Positions 34,136 to 43,651 of a stretch of DNA of 64,000 nucleotides are shown here, in pieces. Origin of the DNA: Planctomycetota bacterium (GTDB lineage: Bacteria; Planctomycetota; Phycisphaerae; UBA1845; UTPLA1). The notes under the pieces were generated by a model. That model did not search any database and had not been told where the DNA came from. It was given only the letters and a program-made list of their open reading frames with translations. The translations under genes were made by a program, and so were the position numbers. Each line of letters opens with the position of its first letter. Position 1 is the first letter of the stretch. The DNA lies in assembly GCA_016235815.1 (NCBI GenBank), contig JACRIM010000028.1:92106-156105 (forward strand), read 5' to 3'.

Positions 34136-36871
34136 ATGTATCGATTTCGCCTTTTAGCTATTTTCACAATTGCACTGTCACTTGCAGGAATTGGTCACCA
34201 TACACCGGTATTGGCCAATACGCTCGAAAACCATCTCGAATCCTCGGCGATGGCAATTGATGGGCCTCCCACGCCTCGCCCGCCGATGCCGACCATTGTG
34301 CCGGGAATAATCTATCCTGCTCCCCCCTGGCGCGACAACACGTACACCGGGCGAAGTCTACCATTGAGCTTGTCGCAATGGACACCCACGGGACCGGGGC
34401 CGATTGTGAATGGTAATACGGCGGGAAATCTACCCACGTCCGGACGAACCGGCGGAGTCGCCGCCCATCCGACCGATCCCAACACGCTTTACATTGCCGC
34501 TGTTGGAGGCGGCATTTGGAAGACGACGGACGGCGGCACGATCTGGACGCCGCTGACCGACAATCAGGCGACGCTCTGGAGCTACGCAGTGGCCGTCTCG
34601 CAAAGCAACCCTGATATCGTTTACGCCGGAACGGGCGAGCCGACGAATTCAATTCTTTCGTTCTATGGGCGCGGCGTGCTCAAGTCGACCGACGCCGGTT
34701 CAACATGGACACTGCTCGGCAGCAGTGTGTTCGATCGGCGGACCATCGCGCGCGTGGTGATTCATCCGACCGACCCCAACACGGTCTATGTGGCCACAGG
34801 CGGCGGCGTAAACGGCTCCTCCGGAAACCGCGGAGTCTGGAAGACCACCGACGGTGGATTAAATTGGACAAACACCACAACCGCGATCACGGGCGCCCAA
34901 TTCAGTGGCGTTTATTCGGATCTCCTCATGCATCCGACGGATCCACTGACCCTGTATTGCGCAGTCGGGCAGTACAACGGCCAACTCAAGAATGGCGTTT
35001 ATGTCACGACCAATGGGGGCACGAGTTGGGCGGCGTCGGGAAATCACCCGGTGGGTACCGCCAACGGTCGAATCAGCATTGCCATCAGCAAGAGCAATCC
35101 ACTGGTCTTGTACTCTATTATTTCCAACCCGGGCACGAGCGGCCTCCTCAAAATGATGAAAACCATTGATGGAGGTACGACGTGGAACGAAGTTCTCGGC
35201 GTGCCGAACTTCATGGGCGGGCAGGGTTGGTATGACCAGTGCATCGCCGTTGACCCGACCAATCCGGACGTCGTGTATGTAGGAGGACAGTCAGGAACAA
35301 ACGGTATTCTCAAATCCGAGGATGGCGGATCGTCGTGGACCAGTATTGCGTCGGACGCCACCGGTGAAGGCCCGCACGTTGATTTTCACGGTTTCGGATT
35401 TGATGCGTCCGGACGATTGCTTTCGACCAACGATGGCGGCGTGTTCAGACTCAATAACGCTTCACTGGCAAGCCTCGACTGGGTTTCCTTAAATGGAAAT
35501 ATTCAGACCACCCAGTTCATCGGCATCGCCATGGACCCCGCCAATTTGGACTTGTCTTACGGCGGAAGCCAAGACAACGGAACCGAGAAATTCACCGGAT
35601 TCATAGGCTGGACGGCGATTCGTGGCGGCGATGGCGGCCACGTTGAAGTCGATCCATCGAATCCACTGACGATTTATCACACGTTTCAGTATCCGCGAAC
35701 TGGTGGAACATGGGAGCGATCCGACGACGGCGGTAACACCTGGCAAGTTAAACAAAATGGAATAAACGCGACCGGCCCGACACCAGACCCTGGCAATTTC
35801 TATGTCTACCTGGTCCTCGACCCATCCAATCCAACGCGATTACTGACCGGCACGAATCGTGTCTATGAAACGACGGATAAAGGCGAAAACTGGGCGCCAA
35901 TCAGCACGCCGAGCAACAACGGCTGGGGAACGGGAAGCGCCATCGACGCCATCGGCCTTGCGGCAACGGATATCAACGTTATTTACGCCACGGCCGGCGG
36001 TGCGATTTACGTCACGTCCAATCATGGCGCCACCTGGGCACTTCGAAATACCGGCACGACGGGGGATCACTTCAAAGACGTCGCCGTCCATCCCGAGGAT
36101 CCCAACACTGCCTATATCGTCCGCGATCGTTTCGGCGCGGGTGGCAAGGTTTTCAAGACCACAAACGCAGGCGTCAATTGGACAAACATCTCAAGCAATC
36201 TGCCGGACATCCCTGCCCAGTCGATCGTCATTGACTCCAACAATCCGGGGCAGGCCGACGACGTGCTCTATGTCGGCACGGATACCGGCGTCTATCGCTC
36301 CACGAACGGCGGCACATCGTGGACGGTCCATGCAACGGGAATGCCCAATTGCAGCGTCTTCGATCTCGATCTGAATCAGACCACGGGCGTGCTGATGGCA
36401 GGCACCCACGGTCGCGGTTCTTTCCAGATTCTCACGCCGGTTTCGCCGTCAATCACGCCGCTCACCGATGCGGCCACATTATGCGGGTCGGTATACACAG
36501 GACCGACGCCGAGCAGCTCCGGCTCGCCACCGCTGACATGGACGCTTGTGGCCGGCCCGGTCGGGATGACGATTGACGCCGGCACTGGCGTGGTCTCATG
36601 GCCAAGCCCGATCCCGTCGTTGTCCGATTACACCGTCACCATTAAGGCAGAAAACGACGGCGGTGGATTCGATACCAAGACCTACCTGCTGACCGTCAAG
36701 CCCGGCGATTTCAATGGCGACGGGTTGGCTGATTCGCTCGATCTGCCGGACTTTGTGAACCACCTGTTGGGCCTGTCGAACACGCGACCCTGCGCTGCGG
36801 ACGTGAACGGCGATACGTTTGTCGATGGTCTTGATGCACAGGCGTGGATCATCTCCAGCGCCACCCCATAA
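34136..36871 (+). CDS. Secreted BNR/sortilin-like propeller protein with dockerin-like C-terminus
   Basis: 911 residues from ATG 34136, preceded by GGGAAG; a TTG at 34112 in frame is less likely. A signal peptide (about 1-27, ending PVLA) is followed by many Asp-box/BNR propeller repeats (about 75-760), seen as HPTDPNTLYIA, GGIWKTTDGG, GVYRSTNGGTSW. An Ig-like cadherin-type segment (about 775-855) comes next, and the end is a dockerin-like pair of Ca-binding loops (GDFNGDGLADSLDLPDFV and ADVNGDTFVDGLDAQAW). The propeller is VPS10/sialidase-like but has no visible sialidase catalytic set. It is probably exported and cell-surface bound. A hairpin at 36904-36937 follows. Confidence 0.85.
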   Translation: MYRFRLLAIFTIALSLAGIGHHTPVLANTLENHLESSAMAIDGPPTPRPPMPTIVPGIIYPAPPWRDNTYTGRSLPLSLSQWTPTGPGPIVNGNTAGNLPTSGRTGGVAAHPTDPNTLYIAAVGGGIWKTTDGGTIWTPLTDNQATLWSYAVAVSQSNPDIVYAGTGEPTNSILSFYGRGVLKSTDAGSTWTLLGSSVFDRRTIARVVIHPTDPNTVYVATGGGVNGSSGNRGVWKTTDGGLNWTNTTTAITGAQFSGVYSDLLMHPTDPLTLYCAVGQYNGQLKNGVYVTTNGGTSWAASGNHPVGTANGRISIAISKSNPLVLYSIISNPGTSGLLKMMKTIDGGTTWNEVLGVPNFMGGQGWYDQCIAVDPTNPDVVYVGGQSGTNGILKSEDGGSSWTSIASDATGEGPHVDFHGFGFDASGRLLSTNDGGVFRLNNASLASLDWVSLNGNIQTTQFIGIAMDPANLDLSYGGSQDNGTEKFTGFIGWTAIRGGDGGHVEVDPSNPLTIYHTFQYPRTGGTWERSDDGGNTWQVKQNGINATGPTPDPGNFYVYLVLDPSNPTRLLTGTNRVYETTDKGENWAPISTPSNNGWGTGSAIDAIGLAATDINVIYATAGGAIYVTSNHGATWALRNTGTTGDHFKDVAVHPEDPNTAYIVRDRFGAGGKVFKTTNAGVNWTNISSNLPDIPAQSIVIDSNNPGQADDVLYVGTDTGVYRSTNGGTSWTVHATGMPNCSVFDLDLNQTTGVLMAGTHGRGSFQILTPVSPSITPLTDAATLCGSVYTGPTPSSSGSPPLTWTLVAGPVGMTIDAGTGVVSWPSPIPSLSDYTVTIKAENDGGGFDTKTYLLTVKPGDFNGDGLADSLDLPDFVNHLLGLSNTRPCAADVNGDTFVDGLDAQAWIISSATP

Positions 36872-36903
36872 TCCGAGTGCCTTAAAATAATGCGTTCTTG
36901 CGG

Positions 36904-36937
36904 CCGCCTCCCGGGAATAATCGTTCCCGGAAGGCGG
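36904..36937 (+). terminator. Terminator-like hairpin after the BNR protein gene
   Basis: CCGCCT-C-CCGGGAA and TTCCCGG-A-AGGCGG pair with a single C/A mismatch around a 6-base loop (TAATCG). It lies 33 bases past the stop; only TTGATAG follows, so the U tract is poor. Confidence 0.6.
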
Positions 36938-37015
36938 TTGATAGTTCCGTGCGCCGCGATGGGCGGGGATGATCCAGCCCCGCTACGATTCCGGACGGTG
37001 CCTGCGGAGATTCTC

Positions 37016-37639
37016 ATGATTCGTCATCGACGTACGATTTGGCCGGCGTTTGCATTCCCACTGCTCGTTCTGTCCGCCGCGGCGTGCCGCGACGAAGCCT
37101 TCGCCGGCAAGCCCGGTCCCACGTCCAACGCCACCACACAAGGAGACAAAACTGTGACAACGCAAAAAGCAACGTTTGCCGCTGGATGCTTCTGGGGTGT
37201 CGAGTTGGAGTTTTCCCAAATCCCGGGCGTTCTCAAGACCACGGTCGGTTACACCGGTGGAAAGACCAAGGCTCCGACCTATCGCGATGTCTGCAATCAT
37301 GACACCGGGCACGCCGAGGCGCTGCTTATCGAGTTCGACCCGGCGAAGGTTTCATACGAAAAACTCGTCGAGTTCTTCTTTGAAATGCACGACCCGACGC
37401 AGGTGAACCGACAAGGCCCCGACGTCGGCGACCAATATCGCACGGCCATCTTCTATCATTCGCCGGAGCAGAAAGCGACCGCCGAGTTGGTGAAGACGCG
37501 GCTCACCGCCGCAAAAAAGTTCTCGCGGCCCATCGCCACCCAGATCGTGCCGGCCGTCGAGTTCTATGACGCCGAGGACTATCACCAGCAGTATTTCAAG
37601 AAGCGGGGAATTTCCCGTAGCTGCCACGCAAAGCCGTAA
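37016..37639 (+). CDS. msrA: Peptide methionine-S-sulfoxide reductase, lipoprotein form
   Basis: 207 residues from ATG 37016 (CGGAG upstream). An N-terminal lipoprotein signal (LLVLSAAAC, lipobox Cys about residue 22) puts the enzyme on the periplasmic side. The catalytic motif AAGCFWGVE is intact with Cys, not Sec. The conserved [15 protein letters not shown] and [10 protein letters not shown] segments follow. It repairs oxidised methionine in exported proteins. A resolving Cys is probably the one near the C-terminus (RSCHAKP). No msrB is fused or adjacent. Confidence 0.94.
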   Translation: MIRHRRTIWPAFAFPLLVLSAAACRDEAFAGKPGPTSNATTQGDKTVTTQKATFAAGCFWGVELEFSQIPGVLKTTVGYTGGKTKAPTYRDVCNHDTGHAEALLIEFDPAKVSYEKLVEFFFEMHDPTQVNRQGPDVGDQYRTAIFYHSPEQKATAELVKTRLTAAKKFSRPIATQIVPAVEFYDAEDYHQQYFKKRGISRSCHAKP

Positions 37640-37799
37640 AGGGCCATCCTGCGGTCCGGTTTCAAATTGCAAATTCCCGCGTCTGGCAGTGACTGGCACT
37701 GTCAAACTGACCGTCAGACAAGCACCATCGAATTACCCCGGATTCACAATTTTCGGTATTTCAAGCACTTACGAGTTCCTCCGTCGATGAGGGTTCGCC

Positions 37800-37815
37800 T
37801 GGCACGGCGCGTGCT
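37800..37815 (+). promoter_or_regulatory. Candidate sigma-54 promoter for the Hsp20 gene
   Basis: TGGCACG-GCGC-GTGCT has the full -24 element and a -12 element with one mismatch (GTGCT for TTGCT). The GG and GC are exactly 10 bases apart. It lies 79 bases upstream of the hsp20 start codon. Confidence 0.5.
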
Positions 37816-37893
37816 ATAAGCACAAGCGAGACAGGAGTCACCCGCCGTGGGTGCCCAAAAATGTGGCGAACATGTAATAGGGAGGAAAAAACC

Positions 37894-38331
37894 ATGTTCT
37901 TGAAGCGATATGAGCCTGCGAATTCCAACCTGCTTCGACGCGAGATGTCCGACCTGTTTGACACCGTCTTTCAGGCCTGGCCGTTTGAGCGCCGGCCGAG
38001 CGGCACGTTTCCGCCGCTGAACATCTGGGAGGACGCCGAGAATTACCATGCCGAAGCCGACCTGCCGGGTGTCGATCCGAAGGATGTCGACATCCAGGTG
38101 GAGGGCAATGTCCTGACGCTCCGCGGCGAGAAGAAGAATGAGGCGGAGGATCAGGGCAAGAACTATCACTATGTCGAACGCGTCTATGGCACCTTCCAGC
38201 GAACGGTGCAGTTGCCCAGCAACGTCGACCCCGAAAAGGTGACGGCGGCATACAAGAACGGTGTGCTGACGGTGACCATCGCGAAGAAGCCCGAGGCGAA
38301 GTCACGGAAGATCCAGGTCCGTGCGGAGTAA
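37894..38331 (+). CDS. hsp20: Small heat-shock protein (Hsp20/alpha-crystallin)
   Basis: 145 residues from ATG 37894 with GGGAGG 7 bases upstream. The alpha-crystallin domain (about 40-135) contains the LPGVDPKDVDIQVEGNVLTL core and the NGVLTVTIAKKPE motif near the end. The A-x-x-x-G-V-L signature is present as AYKNGVLT. It is an ATP-independent holdase that binds unfolding proteins. It is monocistronic, with a possible sigma-54 promoter upstream rather than an obvious heat-shock (CIRCE) operator. A hairpin at 38450-38472 lies between it and the convergent transporter gene. Confidence 0.95.
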   Translation: MFLKRYEPANSNLLRREMSDLFDTVFQAWPFERRPSGTFPPLNIWEDAENYHAEADLPGVDPKDVDIQVEGNVLTLRGEKKNEAEDQGKNYHYVERVYGTFQRTVQLPSNVDPEKVTAAYKNGVLTVTIAKKPEAKSRKIQVRAE

Positions 38332-38449
38332 CGCCTCGCCCAGTCACAATGTTGCAGCAAAATGCCGCGTTGGCGTTTCTCGATTCGCCCAATCGAGCAA
38401 CGCCGCGCGGCAATGCGTTGTAACAAAAGGCGCGCCCAATAACCGTTGT

Positions 38450-38472
38450 GGCGCCGACGATCAGTCGGCGCC
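38450..38472. terminator. Bidirectional hairpin between hsp20 and the EamA gene
   Basis: GGCGCCGAC-GATCA-GTCGGCGCC is a perfect 9-bp stem with a 5-base loop placed between two convergent genes. There is no U tract on either side, but its position suits a shared terminator. Confidence 0.55.
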
Positions 38473-38527
38473 TTACCTATGTTGAGAATGCACCTCACGT
38501 CGATTTGAATCGAATACACGGGGCCTG

Positions 38528-39550
38528 CTAGGCCGTATTCTTCGCCATCGCACGTTGCGGAGTCGGATCGGTTATTTCGATCACATCGGTTGCAGGCAAA
38601 TCCTCGATGATGACCTCGAAGCCGCGTTTTTCCTCTTTCGGTTTCGCGCCGCGCGTAATGAACACCACGCCGGCAACAATCACCCCCGCCGCGATGGCCG
38701 TTCGCCAGTTCATCGGCTCGCCGGCCAGCAGCCAGCCAAGCACAACCGCGACAACGGGGTTGACGTAGGCATACGTCGCCACACGAGACGGCGTCGACAC
38801 CTTCAGCAGCCACGTGTAAGCCGTAAAGCCGATCAGCGAGCCGGCGAAGACAAGATAAGCCAGCGACAGCATCGACTTCGTCGTCACGGCCGACCAATGC
38901 AATTTCCCCCATTCACCTGCAATGCTTCCGACGACAAGTAGCAACACGCCGCCCGCAAGGGTTTGCATCCCAGTGGAAAGCAAACTGGCCGATGGGAGCT
39001 TCGCCTTCTTCGAGTAGATGGAGCCTACCGACCACGACAGTGTGGCAAAGATCAGTACCGATGTACCGAGCGGATCGACGCGCTCGCCACCGGCAAACTT
39101 ACCCGGGCCGGCAAGTATTCCGATTCCAGCAAGACCAAGGAAAACACCCATTACGACTTTCACCGTCGGTCGCGTCCCATGCGGGCGTAGCCAATCAAGT
39201 AAGGTGATCCACAGCGGAACCGTCGCAACGATGAGCGCGGTCAGTCCGGACGAAACGCGCTGCTCTGCAAACACGACTCCGCCGTTGCCGCCGCAAAGCA
39301 GCAACCCGCCGATGATCGCGGTCGCGCGCCATTGGGCGAGTGTCGGCTTCGGCGCGCCCTTCCATCGGGACCATGCATAGAGCATCGAACCGGCCAGCAA
39401 AAAGCGTGCGGACGCCATCACGAACGGTGGCAGTGCCTCGACGACGAATTTGATCGCGAGATACGTGGAGCCCCAGATGATGTAAATGGCCGCGAAGGCA
39501 AGGACGAGCTTGAATGTGGACGGCCCATCAGCCGCGTGTGTTTTGGTCAC
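38528..39550 (-). CDS. EamA/DMT-superfamily transporter
   Basis: 340 residues. Ten hydrophobic helices form two EamA repeats (about 12-145 and 160-295), with YIIWGSTYLAIKFVVEALPP and FARFLLAG-type RFLLAGSMLYAW in repeat 1. Repeat 2 ends NPVVAVVLGWLLAGEPMNW. This is the metabolite/drug exporter family (YedA/RhaT-like) of the inner membrane; the substrate is unknown. The last 40 residues are a charged cytoplasmic tail. It seems to be a single-gene unit convergent with hsp20. Confidence 0.9.
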   Translation of the reverse strand: MTKTHAADGPSTFKLVLAFAAIYIIWGSTYLAIKFVVEALPPFVMASARFLLAGSMLYAWSRWKGAPKPTLAQWRATAIIGGLLLCGGNGGVVFAEQRVSSGLTALIVATVPLWITLLDWLRPHGTRPTVKVVMGVFLGLAGIGILAGPGKFAGGERVDPLGTSVLIFATLSWSVGSIYSKKAKLPSASLLSTGMQTLAGGVLLLVVGSIAGEWGKLHWSAVTTKSMLSLAYLVFAGSLIGFTAYTWLLKVSTPSRVATYAYVNPVVAVVLGWLLAGEPMNWRTAIAAGVIVAGVVFITRGAKPKEEKRGFEVIIEDLPATDVIEITDPTPQRAMAKNTA

Positions 39551-39670
39551 GAATAGTCCTTATCGACCTAATACGGCGTAAATGGGTGGATAGTTCGCGC
39601 CGATTCTCCGCAGCGTCCGCAGTGCGGACCACATGCAGCATGTAGAATTGCCTGTTTCGACCGTTAATCC

Positions 39671-40726
39671 CTACCCAATCCCACGCTGCCCCCGCTCCAG
39701 ATCGAGCAGAAACTGCTTCCGCCACAATCCGCCGCCATATCCGCCCAGATTTCCGCCCTTGTTTACCACCCGATGACATGGAATCACGATGGCAATCCGG
39801 TTGCACCCGTTCGCCGTACCAACGGCTCGCTGCGCTCCGGGGTGGCCAACCTTTTCTGCCAGTTCCTCATAGGACCAGGTCTTCCCATAAGGAATTTTCA
39901 GCAGTCCCTTCCAGACCTTCGATTGGAACGGTGTCCCGGGGAAATCAAGCGGAACGGAAAATCGCGTAAGCTTGCCTGAAAAGTACATACCCAATTCCCG
40001 TTCCAAGAGATCGAGGTGTCGATTACGTCCCGGCACGACGGGGCACTTGAATTTCTTTCTTGCTCGCTCAAGTTGTTTTTCCAGACCGCGGCGATCGGTG
40101 AATTCCAGCAGACACACCGCATTGCTCGTCGCACCGGCCAGGAGCGGCCCGACGGGGCTTTCGATCATCCGCGTCACGATGCACTCCTCAGCGCGACTCT
40201 TGCCCGGTGCCTTGCCGAACTTCTTGCGGAACGCCTCGCGAAATCCACTCTCCGACTCATAGCCGCTGCCGATGGCCACGTCGGTCACACCCTTGCCTTG
40301 ACGAATTTGCAAAAGCGCCATGCCCAGTCTCCTTGCTCGTTGATAGGCGTTGAATGTCATGCCGTGATGTTTCATGAAATAGCGGCTCGCTTTGGCCGGG
40401 TCAATTCCGAGTTTTCGCAGGTCCGACGCCGTCATGCGCGGCTCGTGTTCCGCCTCGACGCGCGACATCAACCGCTTCACCCATTCCGGCGCGACACCGT
40501 TCGTGTCCATCGGTCGACATCGCTTGCAGGGCCGATACCCCGCGAAGAGCGCCTGCCGTGCCGTGATGAAGTATTCCACATTTTTCGGGTTCGGCTTCCG
40601 AGCCGGGCACGACGGCCGACAGAAGATCCCGGTCGTCCGCACGGCCACGAAGAAGATGCCGTCATAGCCGGCATCGCTCCGGTAGAATGCACTTCGCATC
40701 ACTCGCTCAGTGGGCACGCGGTTCAT
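39671..40726 (-). CDS. ada: Ada: methylated-DNA sensor, AraC regulator and O6-alkylguanine transferase
   Basis: About 351 residues from ATG 40726; the start is uncertain, and ATG 40699 or an extension to 40846 are alternatives. The N-terminal Zn-Cys4 domain has C36, C40, C67 and C70 (FCRPSCPARKPN; CKRC) and demethylates DNA phosphotriesters. An AraC helix-turn-helix follows (about 90-190, with GVTDVAIGSGYESESGFREAF). The C-terminal alkyltransferase has the catalytic IPCHRVV near residue 317. It is the complete three-part E. coli-type Ada, linking alkylation repair to gene activation. It is divergent from the amidohydrolase lipoprotein gene, with a palindrome between them. Confidence 0.92.
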   Translation of the reverse strand: MNRVPTERVMRSAFYRSDAGYDGIFFVAVRTTGIFCRPSCPARKPNPKNVEYFITARQALFAGYRPCKRCRPMDTNGVAPEWVKRLMSRVEAEHEPRMTASDLRKLGIDPAKASRYFMKHHGMTFNAYQRARRLGMALLQIRQGKGVTDVAIGSGYESESGFREAFRKKFGKAPGKSRAEECIVTRMIESPVGPLLAGATSNAVCLLEFTDRRGLEKQLERARKKFKCPVVPGRNRHLDLLERELGMYFSGKLTRFSVPLDFPGTPFQSKVWKGLLKIPYGKTWSYEELAEKVGHPGAQRAVGTANGCNRIAIVIPCHRVVNKGGNLGGYGGGLWRKQFLLDLERGQRGIG

Positions 40727-40810
40727 CCAGACACGGTAGCCCGGCGTCGAATGGGCCGCCACCGATTTTTGAGCGCCGTATTCGAATTGAGTTTTCCCAC
40801 GATTCTTGCG

Positions 40811-40826
40811 AGGCACCCGGGTGCCT
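40811..40826. promoter_or_regulatory. Perfect 16-bp palindrome between divergent genes
   Basis: AGGCACCC-GGGTGCCT has no spacer and sits in the 120-base gap between the ada and amidohydrolase starts. It could be an operator for a dimeric regulator or a cruciform-prone site. It does not match the E. coli Ada box. Confidence 0.4.
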
Positions 40827-40846
40827 ATACAATTCCATCCAAGCAC

Positions 40847-42622
40847 ATGTCACACCAACTCAACCGACTACCCCTCGTTTCTTTCGCGGCAGTCCTCTTC
40901 GCTGGCTGCTCCCAGACGCACAATCCGACTACTCATTATTCCACGGGTCCACTCGTCATCACCAAGGCACGCATCTGGACCGGCGATGATGCGAATCCCG
41001 AAGCCACCTGCCTTGTAATCAAAGATGGCGCGTTCACCTACGTCGGCAACGACCAATCCGAGGCGACTCGGCTCGCGGGCGCGAACGCCATACATCATGA
41101 CGCCAACAGTGCCCGCATCATCCCCGGCATGATCGACTCGCATCTGCACTTGATTTCCGGTGGCCTTCAGCTCTCACGGATTCAACTTCGCGACGTGCCC
41201 AATCGAGACGCATTCGTCGCGGCGATTGCCGAGCGCGCCAAGAAAACACCGAAAGGCGAATGGATCCTCGGAGGCCGCTGGTCCACCGAAAGCTGGCCCG
41301 ACCCCGCGCAACCGTGCAAGGAATGGATCGATGCAGTCACGCCGAACAACCCCGTGCTCCTATCCCGAATGGACGGCCACGGGGCGCTGGCCAACAGCGT
41401 TGCTTTGAAACTCGCCGGCATCACCCGCGACGGCCCCCCCGATCCACCGGGAGGCGCCGTCGAAAGAGACGCCGTGACACGAGTGCCGACGGGCCTACTC
41501 AAAGAAGCCGCCATCCGCCTCGTTGCGCAACATATTCCACCGGCCAGCGATCGCGAAATGGATGCTGCGCTACGCGCCGCCATGCACGAGGCCAATCGCC
41601 ATGGCCTGACCGGCGTCCACACGATGTCGCCGTGGACGGATGTCGCCATGCTGGATCGCGCGGACCAATCTGGAACCCTGACGCTGCGCACCCGCGTATT
41701 CGTCATGGAAGATGACTGGCGCCCCTTCATCAACAAGGTCAAGTCTCATACCGATACGGAGCGGGTCCGCATCCGCGGCTTCAAGCAATTCATGGATGGC
41801 TCGCTTGGCTCTCGAACTGCGTACATGGCTGCGGCCTTCACTGACAACCCGCCGGGCCAAACCCGCTGTTGCGGTCTCCTTCGCGAACTCATGCGCCGCG
41901 AGCAGCCTTCCGGCGAAATCAGCGAGAATTTGGATGGCTCTCATTTTGATGCCCTGTGCACCGCCGCATGCAATGCCGGTTACAGTCCGGCGGTTCACTC
42001 CATCGGCGACCAGGCGATTCACCTCGTCCTCGACGAATACGAGCGTGTGCTCCGTGGCTCCATCTCCGATACGGGAAAAACAGGCAAACCAAAATTCGCC
42101 GACCCCGGTTGGCGGCCGCGCGTCGAACACGCCCAACACTTGCAACCTGATGATATCCCCCGCTTCGCCAAAATCGGCGTCGTTGCCTCCATGCAGCCCT
42201 TCCATAAAGCCGACGATGGCCGCTACGCCGAAACCGCCATCGGTCCCGAGCGATGCAAAACCAGCTATGCCTTTCGTTCACTTCTCGACGCCGGTGCACA
42301 CGTCGCCTTCGGCAGCGACTGGCCGGTGGTAACGCTCAATCCTTTCACGGGGATTCACTCAGCCGTAACAGGCCGCACACTGGATGGCAAAACGTTTGTG
42401 CCCGAACAGAACATCACCGTCGCCGAAGCGATAACGTGTTACACCTCCGGAGCGGCCTACGCCGCCGGCGACGAAGGCACGCTGGGCAAGGTCAAGGTGG
42501 GATTTGCGGCTGACTTTGTCATTCTCAATCAGGACCCGTTCACCATCCCCGTGAATGATCTCGACAAGATCACAGTGCGAGAGACTTACGTCGGCGGCGT
42601 GCGCGTCTGGCCATCTCGCTAA
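40847..42622 (+). CDS. Amidohydrolase-3 (YtcJ-like) lipoprotein
   Basis: 591 residues from ATG 40847. The lipoprotein signal SFAAVLFAGCSQT gives a Cys near residue 21. The amidohydrolase core has the metal motif GMIDSHLHLISGG, then SLGSRTAYM, AVHSIGDQAIHLVLDEYE, VEHAQHL and the late GSDWPV Asp motif. The family hydrolyses amides or related bonds, but YtcJ-type members mostly lack assigned substrates. A lipid-anchored, exported form suggests scavenging of an external compound. The same frame runs upstream to 40016 antisense to ada, but that part is not coding. No ribosome-binding site is obvious. Confidence 0.87.
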   Translation: MSHQLNRLPLVSFAAVLFAGCSQTHNPTTHYSTGPLVITKARIWTGDDANPEATCLVIKDGAFTYVGNDQSEATRLAGANAIHHDANSARIIPGMIDSHLHLISGGLQLSRIQLRDVPNRDAFVAAIAERAKKTPKGEWILGGRWSTESWPDPAQPCKEWIDAVTPNNPVLLSRMDGHGALANSVALKLAGITRDGPPDPPGGAVERDAVTRVPTGLLKEAAIRLVAQHIPPASDREMDAALRAAMHEANRHGLTGVHTMSPWTDVAMLDRADQSGTLTLRTRVFVMEDDWRPFINKVKSHTDTERVRIRGFKQFMDGSLGSRTAYMAAAFTDNPPGQTRCCGLLRELMRREQPSGEISENLDGSHFDALCTAACNAGYSPAVHSIGDQAIHLVLDEYERVLRGSISDTGKTGKPKFADPGWRPRVEHAQHLQPDDIPRFAKIGVVASMQPFHKADDGRYAETAIGPERCKTSYAFRSLLDAGAHVAFGSDWPVVTLNPFTGIHSAVTGRTLDGKTFVPEQNITVAEAITCYTSGAAYAAGDEGTLGKVKVGFAADFVILNQDPFTIPVNDLDKITVRETYVGGVRVWPSR

Positions 42623-42634
42623 GCGGCCCAATGC

Positions 42635-43576
42635 TTACCGCGTCGCCGCCGAGGCCTCACGCGGCTGATTCTTGGAAAACACACCCATCGCAGACGCCGC
42701 AGCCACCCACGGCCACACCTGAATCCCGACGCCGCCATATCGTCGACACGACCGCAAGTGTTCCAGTGCCGACGAAATCTCTCCGCCACGCAGCGCCGCA
42801 CGTCCCGCGGCAAAGTACACCTTCGCAAGACGTGCCTCGGCGCGGCGGCGATTCAACTTCTCCGTGGCCATGCCCGACTCAAAAAACGTGGCCAGCATTC
42901 GCGCCTTCACGTCCAGATTCCGGCTCATCTGCCCCTTGCTCAGGCGATCGTCATGCAGCCGTCGCAGGGCAAGCGGCTCCTCGATCAGCCCAAACCGCGT
43001 CCTCACGCTCAGCCGCAGCCAGAGGTCGTAGTCCTCACACACCGGCAGCGATTCATCAAAACACCCGACATCCGTCAGCAGCGACTTTCGACAGACCACG
43101 GTGGGCACGTGTACGAAACTGCTATGGAAGAGGGCCTCCGTAATACACCCACCGATGCACGGCTTCGTCCGACCCGGAACGCGCTGCCCATCGCGCTCAA
43201 TCGGCTGCATCGGGCCATACCAGATCGGTACATCCGGCTCACGATGCATCCTTTCGAAATAGGTCGCAAGTTTTTTCGGCAGCCAAAGATCGTCACTGTC
43301 AAGAAACGCGACGAGGTCGGCGTTCGCGGCCGCGATGCCCCGGTTTCGCGCTGCGGCCGGACCGGCATTGGGTTGTCGTATGACGCGCGGTGATGTCGAA
43401 TGCCCTGCCACTCCCTCGGCAATAGCCTCGGTCGAACCATCGTCGATGATGATGACTTCGAAATCGCGGAAGGTCTGCGCGGCAACAGAATCCAGCGCCT
43501 CGCGCAACAGCGCCAGGCGATTGAAGGTGGGGATGATGACGCTGACCGCTGGCCGGCTCACTGATCGCATCTCCAA
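42635..43576 (-). CDS. Glycosyltransferase family 2
   Basis: 313 residues. The GT-A fold is intact: SVIIPTFNRLALLREALDSV at the start, IIIDDGST, and the DxD site VAFLDSDDLWLP near residue 95. ED(Y)DLWLRL follows near 190 as the catalytic-base region. It transfers a sugar from a nucleotide-sugar donor to an unknown acceptor, probably for a polysaccharide or glycoprotein. The C-terminal 90 residues are helical and Arg-rich. It converges on the amidohydrolase gene with a 12-base gap. No neighbouring polysaccharide cluster is present. Confidence 0.88.
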   Translation of the reverse strand: MEMRSVSRPAVSVIIPTFNRLALLREALDSVAAQTFRDFEVIIIDDGSTEAIAEGVAGHSTSPRVIRQPNAGPAAARNRGIAAANADLVAFLDSDDLWLPKKLATYFERMHREPDVPIWYGPMQPIERDGQRVPGRTKPCIGGCITEALFHSSFVHVPTVVCRKSLLTDVGCFDESLPVCEDYDLWLRLSVRTRFGLIEEPLALRRLHDDRLSKGQMSRNLDVKARMLATFFESGMATEKLNRRRAEARLAKVYFAAGRAALRGGEISSALEHLRSCRRYGGVGIQVWPWVAAASAMGVFSKNQPREASAATR

Positions 43577-43651
43577 GTCCGCATCATAGCCGATCCGCTG
43601 GACAACGTTTCAACGGCGAGTACGATCCATCTCCCCAACAGGAATCGAATA

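Noticed and set aside
33937..34167. 76-codon minus-strand frame upstream of the SelW-like gene
   Set aside because: Overlaps its start and the divergent promoter region; no motif, and the ribosome-binding site belongs to the Sec gene.
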